A stretch of DNA of 64,000 nucleotides from Nematocida homosporus (Eukaryota > Microsporidia). This document shows, piece after piece, positions 18,401-28,334 of this stretch (position 1 is its first letter; each line of letters opens with the position of its first letter). The stretch lies in the NCBI RefSeq assembly GCF_024244095.1, contig NW_026250688.1:62001-126000 (forward strand), given 5' to 3'. A model generated the notes under the pieces. The model was given only the letters and a program-made list of their open reading frames with translations, was not told the origin of the DNA and made no database searches. A program made the position numbers and the translations under genes.

Positions 18401-21400
18401 AGACACGTAATTGGGCCAGAAGAAGGTCTCTTTCTTCTAGTTCATGGAAGATAGAAGCAGTTTCAGGTCGGCCTTCAAGAACATCAGCGGCTGCAGTCCA
18501 GGCACCGGTTGCTTTAGCGGCCTGGAAGAGTTGGCATTCAGTTGGTTTAGACTGGCAGAGAAGACGTAAGCCAAGAATAATAGGTTCAGCAGCTAAGGCA
18601 AGTCTAGGTGTACCAGCAGCAGCTAAACGGACAAGCATACTTTCAGCCCGAGTATGTACGGCTGTTTTAGTCTTATCAGGAAGGAAGGGAAGAATAGCAG
18701 ATAAGATTTGGCGTAAGAAAAGAGCAGAAGAAGAATCAGAAGTATAAAGAAGAGTAGCTACAGCACTTTTTAGAGTACGTTTAGATAAGTTAGTTTGTTT
18801 TTGAAGTAAAGTAACTAGAGGACTAAGAATAAGAGTTATTTCAGTAGAATTACGACTAGTAAATTGATTAGATAAGTTTTTGGTTACGTTATTAGATAGA
18901 TTTGGGTTGGTAGATAGGCTTGGGTTATTAGTAGATATCGTATTACTAGATAGATTAGTAGATAGACTTACGTTATTAGATAGACTTACGTTATTAGATA
19001 GGCTTAAGTTGTTACTAGATTGGCTTACGTTATTAGATAGGTTTACGTTATTAGATATCGTATTAGTAGATAGATTTGCGTTATTAGATAAGATAGCTGA
19101 AGTAGCTGGAGTGGAGTGGGAACTGAGGCGTAAACCGTCCTGGGACCAGAACTGACTAACGGCTAGACCTTGAATTTGAGCTAGAGCTAATAACATACGG
19201 GTAAAAGCAGGTACCCAACGACCTTCTGGGAATAATTCCCATTCAAAAGCACAAAGATAAAGTAAACGTTCACCTGGATGGCCTGAAACTCCTTCATCAA
19301 ATAATCTAAAGAAATCAGATCTAATCTTATCTGAACTAGAGGATAAACCGCGTACGAATAATGGTTGAAATCCACTTGATACTTCTGTTCGACCAACTGC
19401 TTCTGCATAGACTGAATGGACTAGTCCTAATCTTATCTCTTGTACTTCTTCTGCTGTCATAGCTAGTAGTAAAGTTTGCTTCATAGCTGGTGTTACTGAG
19501 GTACTTTGGACTACAGCTACTACACATTCGGCTGTTTCTGGATGTCGGAAGAGAATAGGATGTCTAGATAACATTTGGGCTAGTAATGGTAAAGTACTGG
19601 GAATAGAGATAGCTAGTTTTAAAGTCTGAGGTAGAATATCAGCTAAGGCATCAGCATTCTCTGATTTAAGAGCTTCCTCTAGAACAAGTAAAGCCTTCTC
19701 AACTGCTGCTTCTGTACCTATTAGAGCAGCGGCAGCGACAACCACACGAGGTGGAGCTGACTTCTCAGAAAGACCTTTGAATAACTCAGTTAGAATAGTA
19801 GGATCAGCTGCAGATATGTAAGGTAGAACCTTTTCCATCTCTGGAAGTCTATCTTCCCCTGTAAAACAAGCTCTTAAGGCCGGTCTTAGGGCTTCAGCTA
19901 AACCTGGAGATGTTGGGGCTACTGCCATGTAAAGAGAAGCCACAGCCGGTGGATGGACTAGTTCTGGACTTATTTCAATCCGTTGTGGGTCAAAAGGTAA
20001 AGATTCAATTGATTCTACCGGTAAATCACTCGATCGGGCATGAATAAAGAAAGATACATAAGCCGAAGCTAAAGCAGATACGGCTGGAGATGAAACTGAC
20101 CCGGCTTTATACCAGGCAATCACTGCCCGCAACAAAAGAATAGCCGTCTTAGTACTACCAGAAGCAAACAGTTGCAGAGCAGCCCCACAAACACCCGGTT
20201 CTATCCCAGAATGGACAAAGAGAAGAGGAGCCCGGGCAAAGACAGGAAACAGAATGTAAAGATGGGTTTTGTAAAGGGTTTCATCCTCTAAGGCTGCCGT
20301 AATACTCTGCATAAAGGGTAGAACTCCTTTCTTTTCCAGTAGAGCTACTATCCCTCGAACAGCTGCTTCTGTATACTCTGGATGTGCAGTAATAAGCAAG
20401 AGGAACGTATCTGGATCCGGATCAGGTTCATGAGTAAGAAGATAAGCCGTTATTTTAACTGCATCAGCCGGTTCCATTTCTGGAGTAGCTAAAGCCTGAC
20501 GTAAGAAACTAAGCAGTTCAGAAGAAGGATTAACTTCTTCCTCAATAATAATACTAGCTACTAAATTAATCCAAATTCCAGATCCAGATCTACATAAAAT
20601 TTCCTTATTAGGTAATGTTTTTGAAAATGTTTTAAGTAATCTTTTTTGCACATTAACTGATAAGGAAAAGATCTCTCCATTTTGAACTAATTCTTTGAAA
20701 AACAAGATAGACTTAAAACTACTCATACTCTCCGGAATAATAGGAGCTGATCTTTCCTCTTCCGCTCCATAAAACAAAGCTAAACCAGCCGCTGAACTAG
20801 TCGCCCACTGCTTAACTACCCGGCCAAAACTACTATCTCCTATCCCATCTTGCCATAAACCTAAAACTCTCTCTACTTCCACTCGACTCGGCTGACCACC
20901 CGCCGCACTAAAGGCCACATACTGCCGCCAAGAAGATTTACTAGATAAGATAAAAGAAGCACTATCTCTAACTACCTGACTAGCCTCTAAGACTAAAACC
21001 AGTACAAAATAAGCCGTATCATCATCTAAAGCCATCCGGAAAAGAGCCACCGCCGTACTAGGTCTAGTTTCAGCAAAGACTCGGAAACCCCGACTAATCT
21101 CACGACTTTGACCGTTTTTAAACAACTTAACATAAAGATCAGCCGCTGTACTGATAAACTCATCTTCATCAGAAAGATCAGTACGAGCTAACATTTCAAA
21201 AACTGCATCAATACATTCCGGCGTACTTACTTCTCCCCCCGCAGCTAACATATCCAGTAGACTAGTAGCTAAACCGGGTTTAAAGATAGGAACATCTAAA
21301 GCTTGTAAATGAGCTAGACCTAAAATAATCTGGGGAGTAGCTTTCTTCTGACTAAAAGCATTAATAACCGGCATAAGCCAAGTCTGTAAAATATCAGCAG

Positions 21401-24400
21401 GAGTTTCTCTCCCTTGGATGTGCATTTGTCTTAAACCATCCCGGCAAATATCAACTACTTCAACTTCCCTTGAGAAAAGACCTTTGATAAGAACTTGTGA
21501 TATCTTAGCTAAATGAGAAGATCCGTTAAAATCAGGAGCAATTGCTGCAGCTACAAAAAGACGAACAGCTGCTACTCGTAACTCTAAACTAGAATGAGGA
21601 GAAGCAACAATCCTAAAGGCTTCACCAATAAATCGTTCAATTCGTTCATCTGTTTCGACTAAAGGTGGTCGTAAACCAAATAAGAAAGTCATTACATCCA
21701 TATTACCTATCTGTACACCAGTAGCTAAAGCTCTTAATGGCTTACTTAGTACTTGAGCTAGTAACTTATCCTTAAAAGGTTGCAGAAAAGTAGTGACGTC
21801 AGAACCGTACAGTTCAGCACAGTAATTAAGACTTTCCCGGCAAATATGTCTAACTCGGGCTTGGGGATGATTAAGTTCCTGGGCAAAGCAAAGAATGAGT
21901 TGAGAAAAGTGTTCAGTTTGAGCTGGTTCTACTTCAGTAGCTGGATCATGGGCTGTTCTGATAATATGATAGATAGTTTCACGAACAGATTCAGCTGGAC
22001 TCTGTCGATGGGCTAGTAAAGAAGCAAATAAAGCATTAACAATCCTGACTTCTTGAAAAAGAAGCCAAGTCCGACCTATCTCTAAAGAAGTAGACATAAA
22101 AACAAGACCTCTTAAACCAGCTAATTTCTGACGATCAGAATGGGCATAACAAGCAGTACAGAAAGCATGAAGAATATTATAGAAGAGAGTCATTTGGGAT
22201 GCTTTCTCTTTAGAACCACAAAGACGGTAGACTACTTCGTACATTTTAGATAGGACAGATTGGGCTATATGTTCAGTTGTATCATTACCAAAGGCTAAAA
22301 CAAGTTCATCAATGAGAACAGAAGTATCACCACGAATTCTGTGCTGGAAAGCTTCGTAGTTAACTAGTTCTAAGACTTTTACAACGGCTAAAAAGGTATA
22401 GATACTATCAAGTAGTTCATGAGCAGCAGTAGCTGATTCAGATTGGCTTAAATTGATATTACAATGAGGTAGGTTGTTGTTAGTAGATAAGGTAGATAGG
22501 GGTGGGTTGTTAGATAGATTGTTGTTGTTGTTAGATAAAGATGGGTTAGATTGAGATAAGTTGTTAGATAAGGTAGATTGGGATAAGTTGTTGTTGTTGT
22601 TAGATTGAGATAAGTTGTTAGATACGGTAGATTGAGATAAGTTGTTAGGTGAGATAGTAGTAGATTGAGATAAGTTAGATTGAGATAAGTTGTTGTTAGA
22701 TGAGATAGTAGTAGATACGCCATTAGATACGTTATTAGATTGAGATAATTGAGATAATTGAGATAAGTTGCTAGTAGTAGATAAACTATTAACCAACCCC
22801 ATGCTAACCCAGTCATTGCGCTGGTCTTTGGACTCGGGACTTGTGGCAGCGGCACAGATAAAGAGAGAAGCAGCTAGTTTAGCAGGTATTTCCATATCGG
22901 CATCCGGTTCTTCTGGTAAGACTTGTTGTAATGGTAGAACTTCATTAGCAGCTGCTTCGGCATGAAGATCTTCAAAATCAGAGACATGAACTCTTTGTAA
23001 AGCTACTAGCCAGCCACTTAACGTATCTTCAGATACTTCTGACCAGGCAAAGAACGTAGCAAAGAAATGAGTAGCTAAACTAACGGCAGCTTCCTTAGCC
23101 ATTAAAGAATCACTAGTTAAGACTTGAGCGGCTGTAGATAGTAAATTATCAGCTGGCAGAGTAAAAGTATCCGTTCGACCGGTAATTCTCAGTCTTAAGT
23201 AGGCTGAAGTAGTTAACTTACCGGCTTCGGGGGCTGGTGCTCCCGAAGCTTTCCCAGCTAACTTACCCAGTAGTTTAATAGCCATGACTGAACTCTCATC
23301 CCGATGGACTAAATCTACTAAGGCGGCAAATAAAGCATCTAAACTATCCCCAAGATAAGCCATTAAAAACTCAGCCGAAAGATTATCTACACAAGTTTCT
23401 AAGGTTTCCATCGCTAGATTAGATAGATTGTTTTGCATTTTTAAAGCTCGGACTAATGGTCCTGATAATTGTCCTAGAAAAGGAAGTAAAACTGATATCT
23501 TAACCGGTACAGTTAAGGCTAATTCAACACTTTCTGATCTTTCTGGATAAATTCTAGCTATCTCTTCAATTTTAGATAAGAATCCAGGTAAACCTAAAGC
23601 CATTTCCTTATGTAAAGCATCTAATTTCTCCCTACTAGCCGCTCGGAAAAGATCTCTTACTATCTCTAACGTATAAATAAGTCTTAATTCAGTTGTTAAA
23701 CACCGATTGAATATCCTTTGTAAATTAGTAGCTATAACACTCTCTATCTCAGCCGTATGAACTGCTAAGGAAGCAAAAACCTCTCTAAACCCAGCTGTAA
23801 TAAACTCCCGATCCTTATACTCATGAACACGTAAGAGAAGTTCATCAAGTAAAACAGCTGCAAACTTACGAGCTACCCCGGCATAAGCTAAAAACTGCCG
23901 CCAAATAGAGAACATGTTCTTGTTCTCACGAGTCAGTTTAAAAAGAATAGATACGTTATCTACTAAAACCCGTTGGAATAAACCAGCATCAAGATAAAAG
24001 AAAATCAAAAGAAACTCACAAACTAAGATAATATCCGATCGTTTTTCCAGATCAAAACCAGCTGAGGCAAACATAATAAAAGCTTCTCCTAAAGATCTTG
24101 ATAAGTCTTCTACTTCCATCGGTGTAAAACACTTCAAAGAAAAGACTATCGCATTAGAAGGTACACTCTGAAACAAGGAAAAGTAGTGCATCGTATTCTT
24201 CATCCCCCTAATTATAGATCTTAAAACACTTTTTGTCTCTTCCGATACGCCTAAAGATGCATATCTACGAAAAGCCGTTGAAAAAGATAGATAATTCATC
24301 CTAATAAAGAACCCTTTCTCACCTATACTTACATTATCACCAATAATAGTATCATTAATCTGGACTAAAACATTAGCACATAACTTACAAAGCGTATGAT

Positions 24401-25394
24401 CATTAGATTCAGCTAAAAGTCTAGCTGCTTCCCGACATAGACTTAAAGATAAGTGCCGATGCGTTGTATCTCTAAAAACAATCAAAAACTCAGTAGATAA
24501 GGTTAACCCTAGTAATTTCAAAACCGGATTCTTAGGTCGTAACAGAATCCCTTCCTTTAAGATAACCTCAGAATAAGCAGCAAAGACTTTCTTCTTCTCT
24601 GATTTAAGTAAACTTAGTTGATGATAGATATCTTTTTTGATACCAACGGCTTCATCAGGACAAGCACCTAGTAAAAAGATAGTAAGTTCTGGAACAAATT
24701 GCGCTAGATTTTGTATCTCAGCTACTTCTGATTTACTAAGGGCCATAAATAAAGAAGATATCTGTGTTTGGGTTGTTAAACACTGTAACTTAATACTCTC
24801 ATTGATTAAAAAGACAGGAGCAGCTACTGAGGCTTGCATAAAGAATAAAGAGAAGGCTCTTAAGGTATGAAGGAGAGGAATACAATGAGGAATTAAGTCA
24901 TCTCGATTACTTTGAGTCAGTAGAAGGAGAAGAACGACTGGTTCAGAGGAAAGAAGAACTGCTCTTCTAGTTTCATTGGGTTGAGCTTGGGAGGAAAGAC
25001 CTGAATTAAGTCTTTGGAAGAAGCGATGGATAGCACTGACTGTCCTTTCGACTAGACTACTACTGAACTTAACCTTCTTAGCTACTTCAATTAAGACACG
25101 AGAACCTAAAGAGACACTGGCTAAGGATCCTGTATCTATGGCTTGAATGACTTTTTCAATGAGAGAAGGAGGAAGAAGGGCATATCTAGCTCTGATAAGG
25201 ATAGCTAGGGCATATTGATGGATTTGTGTATCTGAATGGGTTAGGGCTTGTTCAACGAGGGGTAGAATTTCTGTGGTGATATTTTGACTAGTTTGAATGA
25301 ATTCTAAGAACTCTTCGGTAGTTCTTTTGCGATGAAGTAACTCAATTCGCTTAGTTAGGCTTAAATCTTGGTTGTTTATGTCTTTCAACTTCAT
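15474..25394 (-). CDS. TRA1: Tra1/TRRAP, PIKK-family pseudokinase scaffold of SAGA/NuA4
   Basis: This is the largest gene in the window (3306 aa; yeast Tra1 is about 3744). Most of it is HEAT/TPR-like helical repeat, with a FAT region at about 2200-2750 and a PI3K-related domain at about 2900-3250. Diagnostic points are FRKRFGISHGVHCLVAYLFG, EEVPFRLTPNLQRLIG and the C-terminal MDPQWHPWL, all close to Tra1/TRRAP. Catalytic HRD and DFG-type motifs are absent, as expected for this non-kinase member. It should serve as the activator-binding platform of histone acetyltransferase complexes. Two Asn/Ser/Leu-rich inserts (about residues 868-985 and 2100-2185) interrupt the repeats and look like recent expansions. 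The frame stays open over 9.9 kb with no sign of introns. Confidence 0.93.
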   Translation of the reverse strand: MKLKDINNQDLSLTKRIELLHRKRTTEEFLEFIQTSQNITTEILPLVEQALTHSDTQIHQYALAILIRARYALLPPSLIEKVIQAIDTGSLASVSLGSRVLIEVAKKVKFSSSLVERTVSAIHRFFQRLNSGLSSQAQPNETRRAVLLSSEPVVLLLLLTQSNRDDLIPHCIPLLHTLRAFSLFFMQASVAAPVFLINESIKLQCLTTQTQISSLFMALSKSEVAEIQNLAQFVPELTIFLLGACPDEAVGIKKDIYHQLSLLKSEKKKVFAAYSEVILKEGILLRPKNPVLKLLGLTLSTEFLIVFRDTTHRHLSLSLCREAARLLAESNDHTLCKLCANVLVQINDTIIGDNVSIGEKGFFIRMNYLSFSTAFRRYASLGVSEETKSVLRSIIRGMKNTMHYFSLFQSVPSNAIVFSLKCFTPMEVEDLSRSLGEAFIMFASAGFDLEKRSDIILVCEFLLIFFYLDAGLFQRVLVDNVSILFKLTRENKNMFSIWRQFLAYAGVARKFAAVLLDELLLRVHEYKDREFITAGFREVFASLAVHTAEIESVIATNLQRIFNRCLTTELRLIYTLEIVRDLFRAASREKLDALHKEMALGLPGFLSKIEEIARIYPERSESVELALTVPVKISVLLPFLGQLSGPLVRALKMQNNLSNLAMETLETCVDNLSAEFLMAYLGDSLDALFAALVDLVHRDESSVMAIKLLGKLAGKASGAPAPEAGKLTTSAYLRLRITGRTDTFTLPADNLLSTAAQVLTSDSLMAKEAAVSLATHFFATFFAWSEVSEDTLSGWLVALQRVHVSDFEDLHAEAAANEVLPLQQVLPEEPDADMEIPAKLAASLFICAAATSPESKDQRNDWVSMGLVNSLSTTSNLSQLSQLSQSNNVSNGVSTTISSNNNLSQSNLSQSTTISPNNLSQSTVSNNLSQSNNNNNLSQSTLSNNLSQSNPSLSNNNNNLSNNPPLSTLSTNNNLPHCNINLSQSESATAAHELLDSIYTFLAVVKVLELVNYEAFQHRIRGDTSVLIDELVLAFGNDTTEHIAQSVLSKMYEVVYRLCGSKEKASQMTLFYNILHAFCTACYAHSDRQKLAGLRGLVFMSTSLEIGRTWLLFQEVRIVNALFASLLAHRQSPAESVRETIYHIIRTAHDPATEVEPAQTEHFSQLILCFAQELNHPQARVRHICRESLNYCAELYGSDVTTFLQPFKDKLLAQVLSKPLRALATGVQIGNMDVMTFLFGLRPPLVETDERIERFIGEAFRIVASPHSSLELRVAAVRLFVAAAIAPDFNGSSHLAKISQVLIKGLFSREVEVVDICRDGLRQMHIQGRETPADILQTWLMPVINAFSQKKATPQIILGLAHLQALDVPIFKPGLATSLLDMLAAGGEVSTPECIDAVFEMLARTDLSDEDEFISTAADLYVKLFKNGQSREISRGFRVFAETRPSTAVALFRMALDDDTAYFVLVLVLEASQVVRDSASFILSSKSSWRQYVAFSAAGGQPSRVEVERVLGLWQDGIGDSSFGRVVKQWATSSAAGLALFYGAEEERSAPIIPESMSSFKSILFFKELVQNGEIFSLSVNVQKRLLKTFSKTLPNKEILCRSGSGIWINLVASIIIEEEVNPSSELLSFLRQALATPEMEPADAVKITAYLLTHEPDPDPDTFLLLITAHPEYTEAAVRGIVALLEKKGVLPFMQSITAALEDETLYKTHLYILFPVFARAPLLFVHSGIEPGVCGAALQLFASGSTKTAILLLRAVIAWYKAGSVSSPAVSALASAYVSFFIHARSSDLPVESIESLPFDPQRIEISPELVHPPAVASLYMAVAPTSPGLAEALRPALRACFTGEDRLPEMEKVLPYISAADPTILTELFKGLSEKSAPPRVVVAAAALIGTEAAVEKALLVLEEALKSENADALADILPQTLKLAISIPSTLPLLAQMLSRHPILFRHPETAECVVAVVQSTSVTPAMKQTLLLAMTAEEVQEIRLGLVHSVYAEAVGRTEVSSGFQPLFVRGLSSSSDKIRSDFFRLFDEGVSGHPGERLLYLCAFEWELFPEGRWVPAFTRMLLALAQIQGLAVSQFWSQDGLRLSSHSTPATSAILSNNANLSTNTISNNVNLSNNVSQSSNNLSLSNNVSLSNNVSLSTNLSSNTISTNNPSLSTNPNLSNNVTKNLSNQFTSRNSTEITLILSPLVTLLQKQTNLSKRTLKSAVATLLYTSDSSSALFLRQILSAILPFLPDKTKTAVHTRAESMLVRLAAAGTPRLALAAEPIILGLRLLCQSKPTECQLFQAAKATGAWTAAADVLEGRPETASIFHELEERDLLLAQLRVSALYPETVKALLLQQLGQLRAAQTEYEEIQAKAQSGILLFNEEEYRIWEEQWIDCAAHLQQWDLLSEIGLATKNKSLTAKAKWFTTDFSIESDKLAFRSALDDLPTPERTFYELFVVTEKTKETEEHLYHIVTATLDEISRFPPLSPRQLSAVRKFQLVVEMNESWQLNESEDLRRDLTGILLVWKERVPLGWAPLSAWASLVRWRTHVFASLGNARAKEKSLQYRGYHETAHILNLFSRALRKRSAYPAALTNLESIYTLPNIEISDAYMKLEEHAKCYMAMDEAAAGIDLLGMTNLNYFSAAQKSGVFLLRGQLLEKRGSTEDAAKVYAQAAQVHPANAKVWYRWGVLSQETNKTNAVNAFMQAAAISPGPIARKALISVVALMDGGAAPETEKVFENAVGEVDVWCFVPFVLQMVAVLSRTGSLMAVSALSRVAKAYPQAVYFPVRNALEDERKRGIGEGPIADLWTFLKTGFTLMCINIEGIVECLALRLRSSAEEEFYRLICALLSEALQQLFGKEDTEEGSLSLALKKISEMIGMSSLASKYKRSFDTDFAAALSRQGTNIDKGNISSSTNNNRIPLWEIAQILLRWQGALERVLGAMPRRISLETISRRMIDFDQRAEDIEMFGQYIDVTDRARTMAKISRFEPEIKIERRAGISLRRLGIRVASGEIYRIALQMPSGKSVRREERFIQALALVNASLERSVEVRSRGGRAALRKIISLNHQTRVILEEERSVSLAEVLDGAMGSGRVQEFLFECRMSIGQGGVISESDPLDAESRLRMFVNSAGMIGDNLLGDAFMNGFESASDFFYFRKRFGISHGVHCLVAYLFGIGARMPARMHIGCATGAVMSGDFYPSFSEKAALEEVPFRLTPNLQRLIGRAGLEGPFLSTMYHCAVLLSKKEYLMKYMDALAREEVGADLAVRAMRIARGKLKELTTPENVPAKGIIRLVGNATAPERLSMMDPQWHPWL
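18860..19085. repeat. In-frame low-complexity array in TRA1 (distal)
   Basis: TTAGATAGRYTTACG-type units repeat imperfectly about every 15-24 bp. The coding strand gives blocks of LSNNVSLSNN character around residues 2100-2180. Unit lengths are multiples of three, so the reading frame is kept. Confidence 0.7.
22440..22790. repeat. In-frame low-complexity array in TRA1 (proximal)
   Basis: Repeats of TTGAGATAAGTTGTT and TTAGATAAGG type encode an Asn/Ser/Gln/Leu-rich insert of roughly 115 residues (NLSQSNNNN-like) near residues 868-985. Flanking residues continue the helical repeat on both sides. Confidence 0.75.
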
Positions 25395-25961
25395 GCTTCT
25401 ACTTAAAATAAAAAAATATAAGGATTGGGTTAGATTAGATTAGATTAGGCTTGTTTTGAGTTGAGTTGGTTTAGGTGGAGTGGAGTGGAGTTAGGTTTAG
25501 GTGGGGTTGAGTGGGGTGGAGTTTAGTATGGTATTAAGTTGAGATAGTAGTAAATTGAGATAAGTTTAGTTTTGGTTTAGTATTGTATTAAGATAGTACT
25601 AAGTTTTGTATTAAGATAGTATTAAGATAGTATTGAGATAGTATTAAATTAAGATAGTGTTAAGATAAGTCTAGTTTAGTATTAAGTTAAGATAGTATGA
25701 AGTTGAGGTAGTATTAAATTAAGGTGGTATTGTATTGAGATAGTATTAAGTTAAGATAAGTTTAGTTTTGTATTAAGATAGTATTAAGACAAGTTTAGTT
25801 TTGATTTAGTATTGTATTAAGATAGTACTAAGTTTTGTATTAAGATAAGATAGTATTAGATAAGATAGTATGAAGATAGTATGAAGTTGAGGTAGTATGA
25901 AGATAGTATTAAATTAAGGTGGTATTTGAATGATGAAAGTAGTCAGGGTGTTTTGTTTGAA
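25395..25961. repeat. 567-bp GT/A-rich simple array
   Basis: Upstream of TRA1, the spacer is dominated by imperfect units of the form GTATTAAGATA, GTATTAAATTA and GATAGTATGAAG, almost free of C on the plus strand. At 25440-25530 a GTTTAGGTGGAGTGGAG-like section replaces them. No gene is seen. TRA1's promoter must lie within or beside this array. Confidence 0.8.
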
Positions 25962-28334
25962 TTAGGTTCGGTTGTAGTAGAAATAGAATAGAGTGTGGTT
26001 GGGAGATGCTGTGATCTTATTTGTGCCTTGGGAGCCATTGATGGTGAATTGGTTGGGTAATAAAAGGGATGGGTTGGTGGGGTTGGTGGGGTTGGTGGGG
26101 TTTAGGATTTGGACTTGGGTTGCTTGGGAGAAACGGTAGTGGGAGAAGAGCCAGCAGATGAGATACTCATCGACATTGTCTAGGGTTAGGTTGGTTATGG
26201 TTAGGGTTTCCTTGGCGGTGGTGGAGTTTTGGGTGGCGGTGGTGATGGAATTGAAATAGGGACTTTTGGCTGGTCGGTTGCGGATATTGGTGAGGATAAG
26301 TTGGTCGGTATGGAGATTGCAGAATAACTTTAGAAGTTCGATGCATTTTGTAATCATGCCTTTCTTGGGTTCGTCTGAGCCTTTAATATGGATGGTCGTA
26401 TACTTTATGTTTGGGCAGAATTGCCCGTGTTTCTGTCGATGGTTGATTAGATCGTTGAGAGATAAGTGGATTGAATCTAGTCGGATGGTGATGGGGGTTT
26501 GAATCTTGTACTTTTCTCGGTTGGGGTCGTCGGGGTGGCATTCAGTAGACTGGTTGGGATCGCCGAGATGGTATTCAGTGGTCTTGTTGGGATCGTTGGG
26601 ATCGTTGGGATCATTGGGGTTTTGAGTGGAGGTGATATTATGTTGGTATTTGCAAAAGAACTTAATGGTGTCCCGTATGTCGGTTCGGTTGGGGCTGTAG
26701 TGGAATTGGATTTCCTTGACTGCAATACCGAGATTGGCTAGGCGCTTTTGGGTGCATTCTTGTATGAAGTATTGGCGGTTGTAGCAGGGCATGTTTGTGG
26801 CAATGTTGAAAATGATTAGGTTGGCGGTAACCAGGTCTTGATCTGGGCATGTTATTGTTTCGGCCTCTGTTATTGTGGTCATCACACTGGGAGTTATATC
26901 AAGGCCTAGGAGAGTATGGACATCTATTCGTGACCTCGTTCTACTGGCTAGATGCTTAAGTTCTTCCCAACTTATCTGGAGAATTAATTTGGGGTGCTTG
27001 TTGATGGCATTGGCGAGTCCTTCTATTGTTACTTTCATGCCTTGGGGTGTTTGAACTATGATTTGGGCACATGTGAATTGGGGGGTTTGGAGAGCGGTTA
27101 GGTTTAGGTTGGTCTGTAAAGATAAAGTATCAACAATGAGGGTGTAGTTATTGGTCAGGGGTAAACGATTAAGAAGATGTGTGTCGTTGTAAGTGTGACC
27201 TATAAAACGGACACTGGAAAATGTTCGTGCTAAAACAACTCGACTTTCGATTAGGGCTTGGAGTGAACTATTTGTTATGCTTGAAAATAGAAGTTGGCAT
27301 GGGGTGCTGTAATCTGAATGGGGTAATCTTGGTGGTGCTATGTTAATTTTGTCTGGATTGGTATTTGGAATTGTTGGACTAGTATAGTTAGTTGGTTTGG
27401 TGAAATCTGAGGAATATTCTATGATGACGTTTAAAGTTCTACAATCAAATAGAGTAATCAGATAGGATAGAAGTTGCATTTTCAATGCAGAGTAGCTTGG
27501 GTTGGTAGCATAATAACCAATATAAGCTGCCTGAGCTTTGAAGATGGCGATTGTTTGTACTTGGTTTAAGATATTGGAGATTGTTGTTGCGTCTACATCC
27601 ATAGGCCAGTTATAGTGAACATTGTCACTACTTGTTTCTACTACATACTTTAGAGGTTTGTTTTGCTGGACTGGTGCTGAGTTGGGATTAGAATCGGACT
27701 CTGGTGTTTGTGTTTCTGCTTGCTTGGGAATATAGTATCTAACTTTCAGATTGCAAGGTGATTCAGTAAGTGCAAAGCCTATATCAGTCAACATTAGATG
27801 CATCTCTATTGGTGTGGGTAATACTCCTTGCCGTGGTATACGGTACCTCATATATGTACTTATTTCACTATCTCTTGCCTCATTATCTATTACTTCATTA
27901 TCTCTTACTACACTATCTCTTACTACACTATCTCTTACTACACTATCTCTTACTACAATATCTCTTACTACAATATCTCTTATTCCATTAACCCAACTCA
28001 ATAAAACTAACAAGACATACAACCCCATTGTAAGTTGCCGGCTCATGGCTTCCCAGTACTTAAATCGGACTATGTTAGTGGCCCTTGTAGCAGTGGTCAT
28101 AATACTATCTTGTCGGTTCAAAATAACTCTTGGGTTACTGGAATGGTCTAATACTAGCTTTGGGTCTCTTCTTGGGTTACTATAAGGCCCATTAGTCAAG
28201 ATATACTCCAATAAAGGAATTCCTTGGCGTGTGCACTGGCGGGTTTTACTAGACAAATAGTATTGTAAACAAGAATGTGAATTCATGGCAAAAAGTAGAT
28301 AAGATAGATAAAATAAAAACGATAAATGTCCCAT
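25962..28334 (-). CDS. Secreted lineage-specific protein, member 1 of a paralogous family
   Basis: I start at the ATG at 28334 (790 aa), since the frame upstream offers only TTG. The N-terminus is hydrophobic (HLSFLFYLSYLLFAM), and a second hydrophobic run (LTMGLYVLLVLLSWVNG, about residue 100) corresponds to the signal or anchor of the paralogue at 37046. Pentapeptide VVRDS repeats follow. The rest aligns collinearly with the 37-kb gene: TALQTPQ-x-x-CAQIIV, VTIEGLANAI, ITIRLDSI, LDNVDEYLICWLFSHY and VQILNPTNP. Periodic leucines give a leucine-rich-repeat flavour but no clean LRR consensus. Many N-x-T/S sites fit passage through the secretory pathway. Near the C-terminus an NPT array is encoded by GGTTGGTGG repeats. 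Function unknown; a host-facing or spore-surface role is inference. Confidence 0.72.
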   Translation of the reverse strand: MGHLSFLFYLSYLLFAMNSHSCLQYYLSSKTRQCTRQGIPLLEYILTNGPYSNPRRDPKLVLDHSSNPRVILNRQDSIMTTATRATNIVRFKYWEAMSRQLTMGLYVLLVLLSWVNGIRDIVVRDIVVRDSVVRDSVVRDSVVRDNEVIDNEARDSEISTYMRYRIPRQGVLPTPIEMHLMLTDIGFALTESPCNLKVRYYIPKQAETQTPESDSNPNSAPVQQNKPLKYVVETSSDNVHYNWPMDVDATTISNILNQVQTIAIFKAQAAYIGYYATNPSYSALKMQLLSYLITLFDCRTLNVIIEYSSDFTKPTNYTSPTIPNTNPDKINIAPPRLPHSDYSTPCQLLFSSITNSSLQALIESRVVLARTFSSVRFIGHTYNDTHLLNRLPLTNNYTLIVDTLSLQTNLNLTALQTPQFTCAQIIVQTPQGMKVTIEGLANAINKHPKLILQISWEELKHLASRTRSRIDVHTLLGLDITPSVMTTITEAETITCPDQDLVTANLIIFNIATNMPCYNRQYFIQECTQKRLANLGIAVKEIQFHYSPNRTDIRDTIKFFCKYQHNITSTQNPNDPNDPNDPNKTTEYHLGDPNQSTECHPDDPNREKYKIQTPITIRLDSIHLSLNDLINHRQKHGQFCPNIKYTTIHIKGSDEPKKGMITKCIELLKLFCNLHTDQLILTNIRNRPAKSPYFNSITTATQNSTTAKETLTITNLTLDNVDEYLICWLFSHYRFSQATQVQILNPTNPTNPTNPSLLLPNQFTINGSQGTNKITASPNHTLFYFYYNRT
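27880..27985. repeat. 15-bp tandem repeats (VVRDS-encoding)
   Basis: About seven units of a CTATCTCTTACTACA form occur head to tail. On the coding strand they give VVRDS/IVVRD pentapeptides just after the second hydrophobic segment of the secreted protein. The outer units are more diverged (NEVID, NEARD), suggesting older copies at one edge. Confidence 0.88.

Noticed and set aside
27880..27985. CRISPR-like regular repeats
   Set aside because: The 15-bp units have no spacers and encode an in-frame pentapeptide repeat in a eukaryotic gene.
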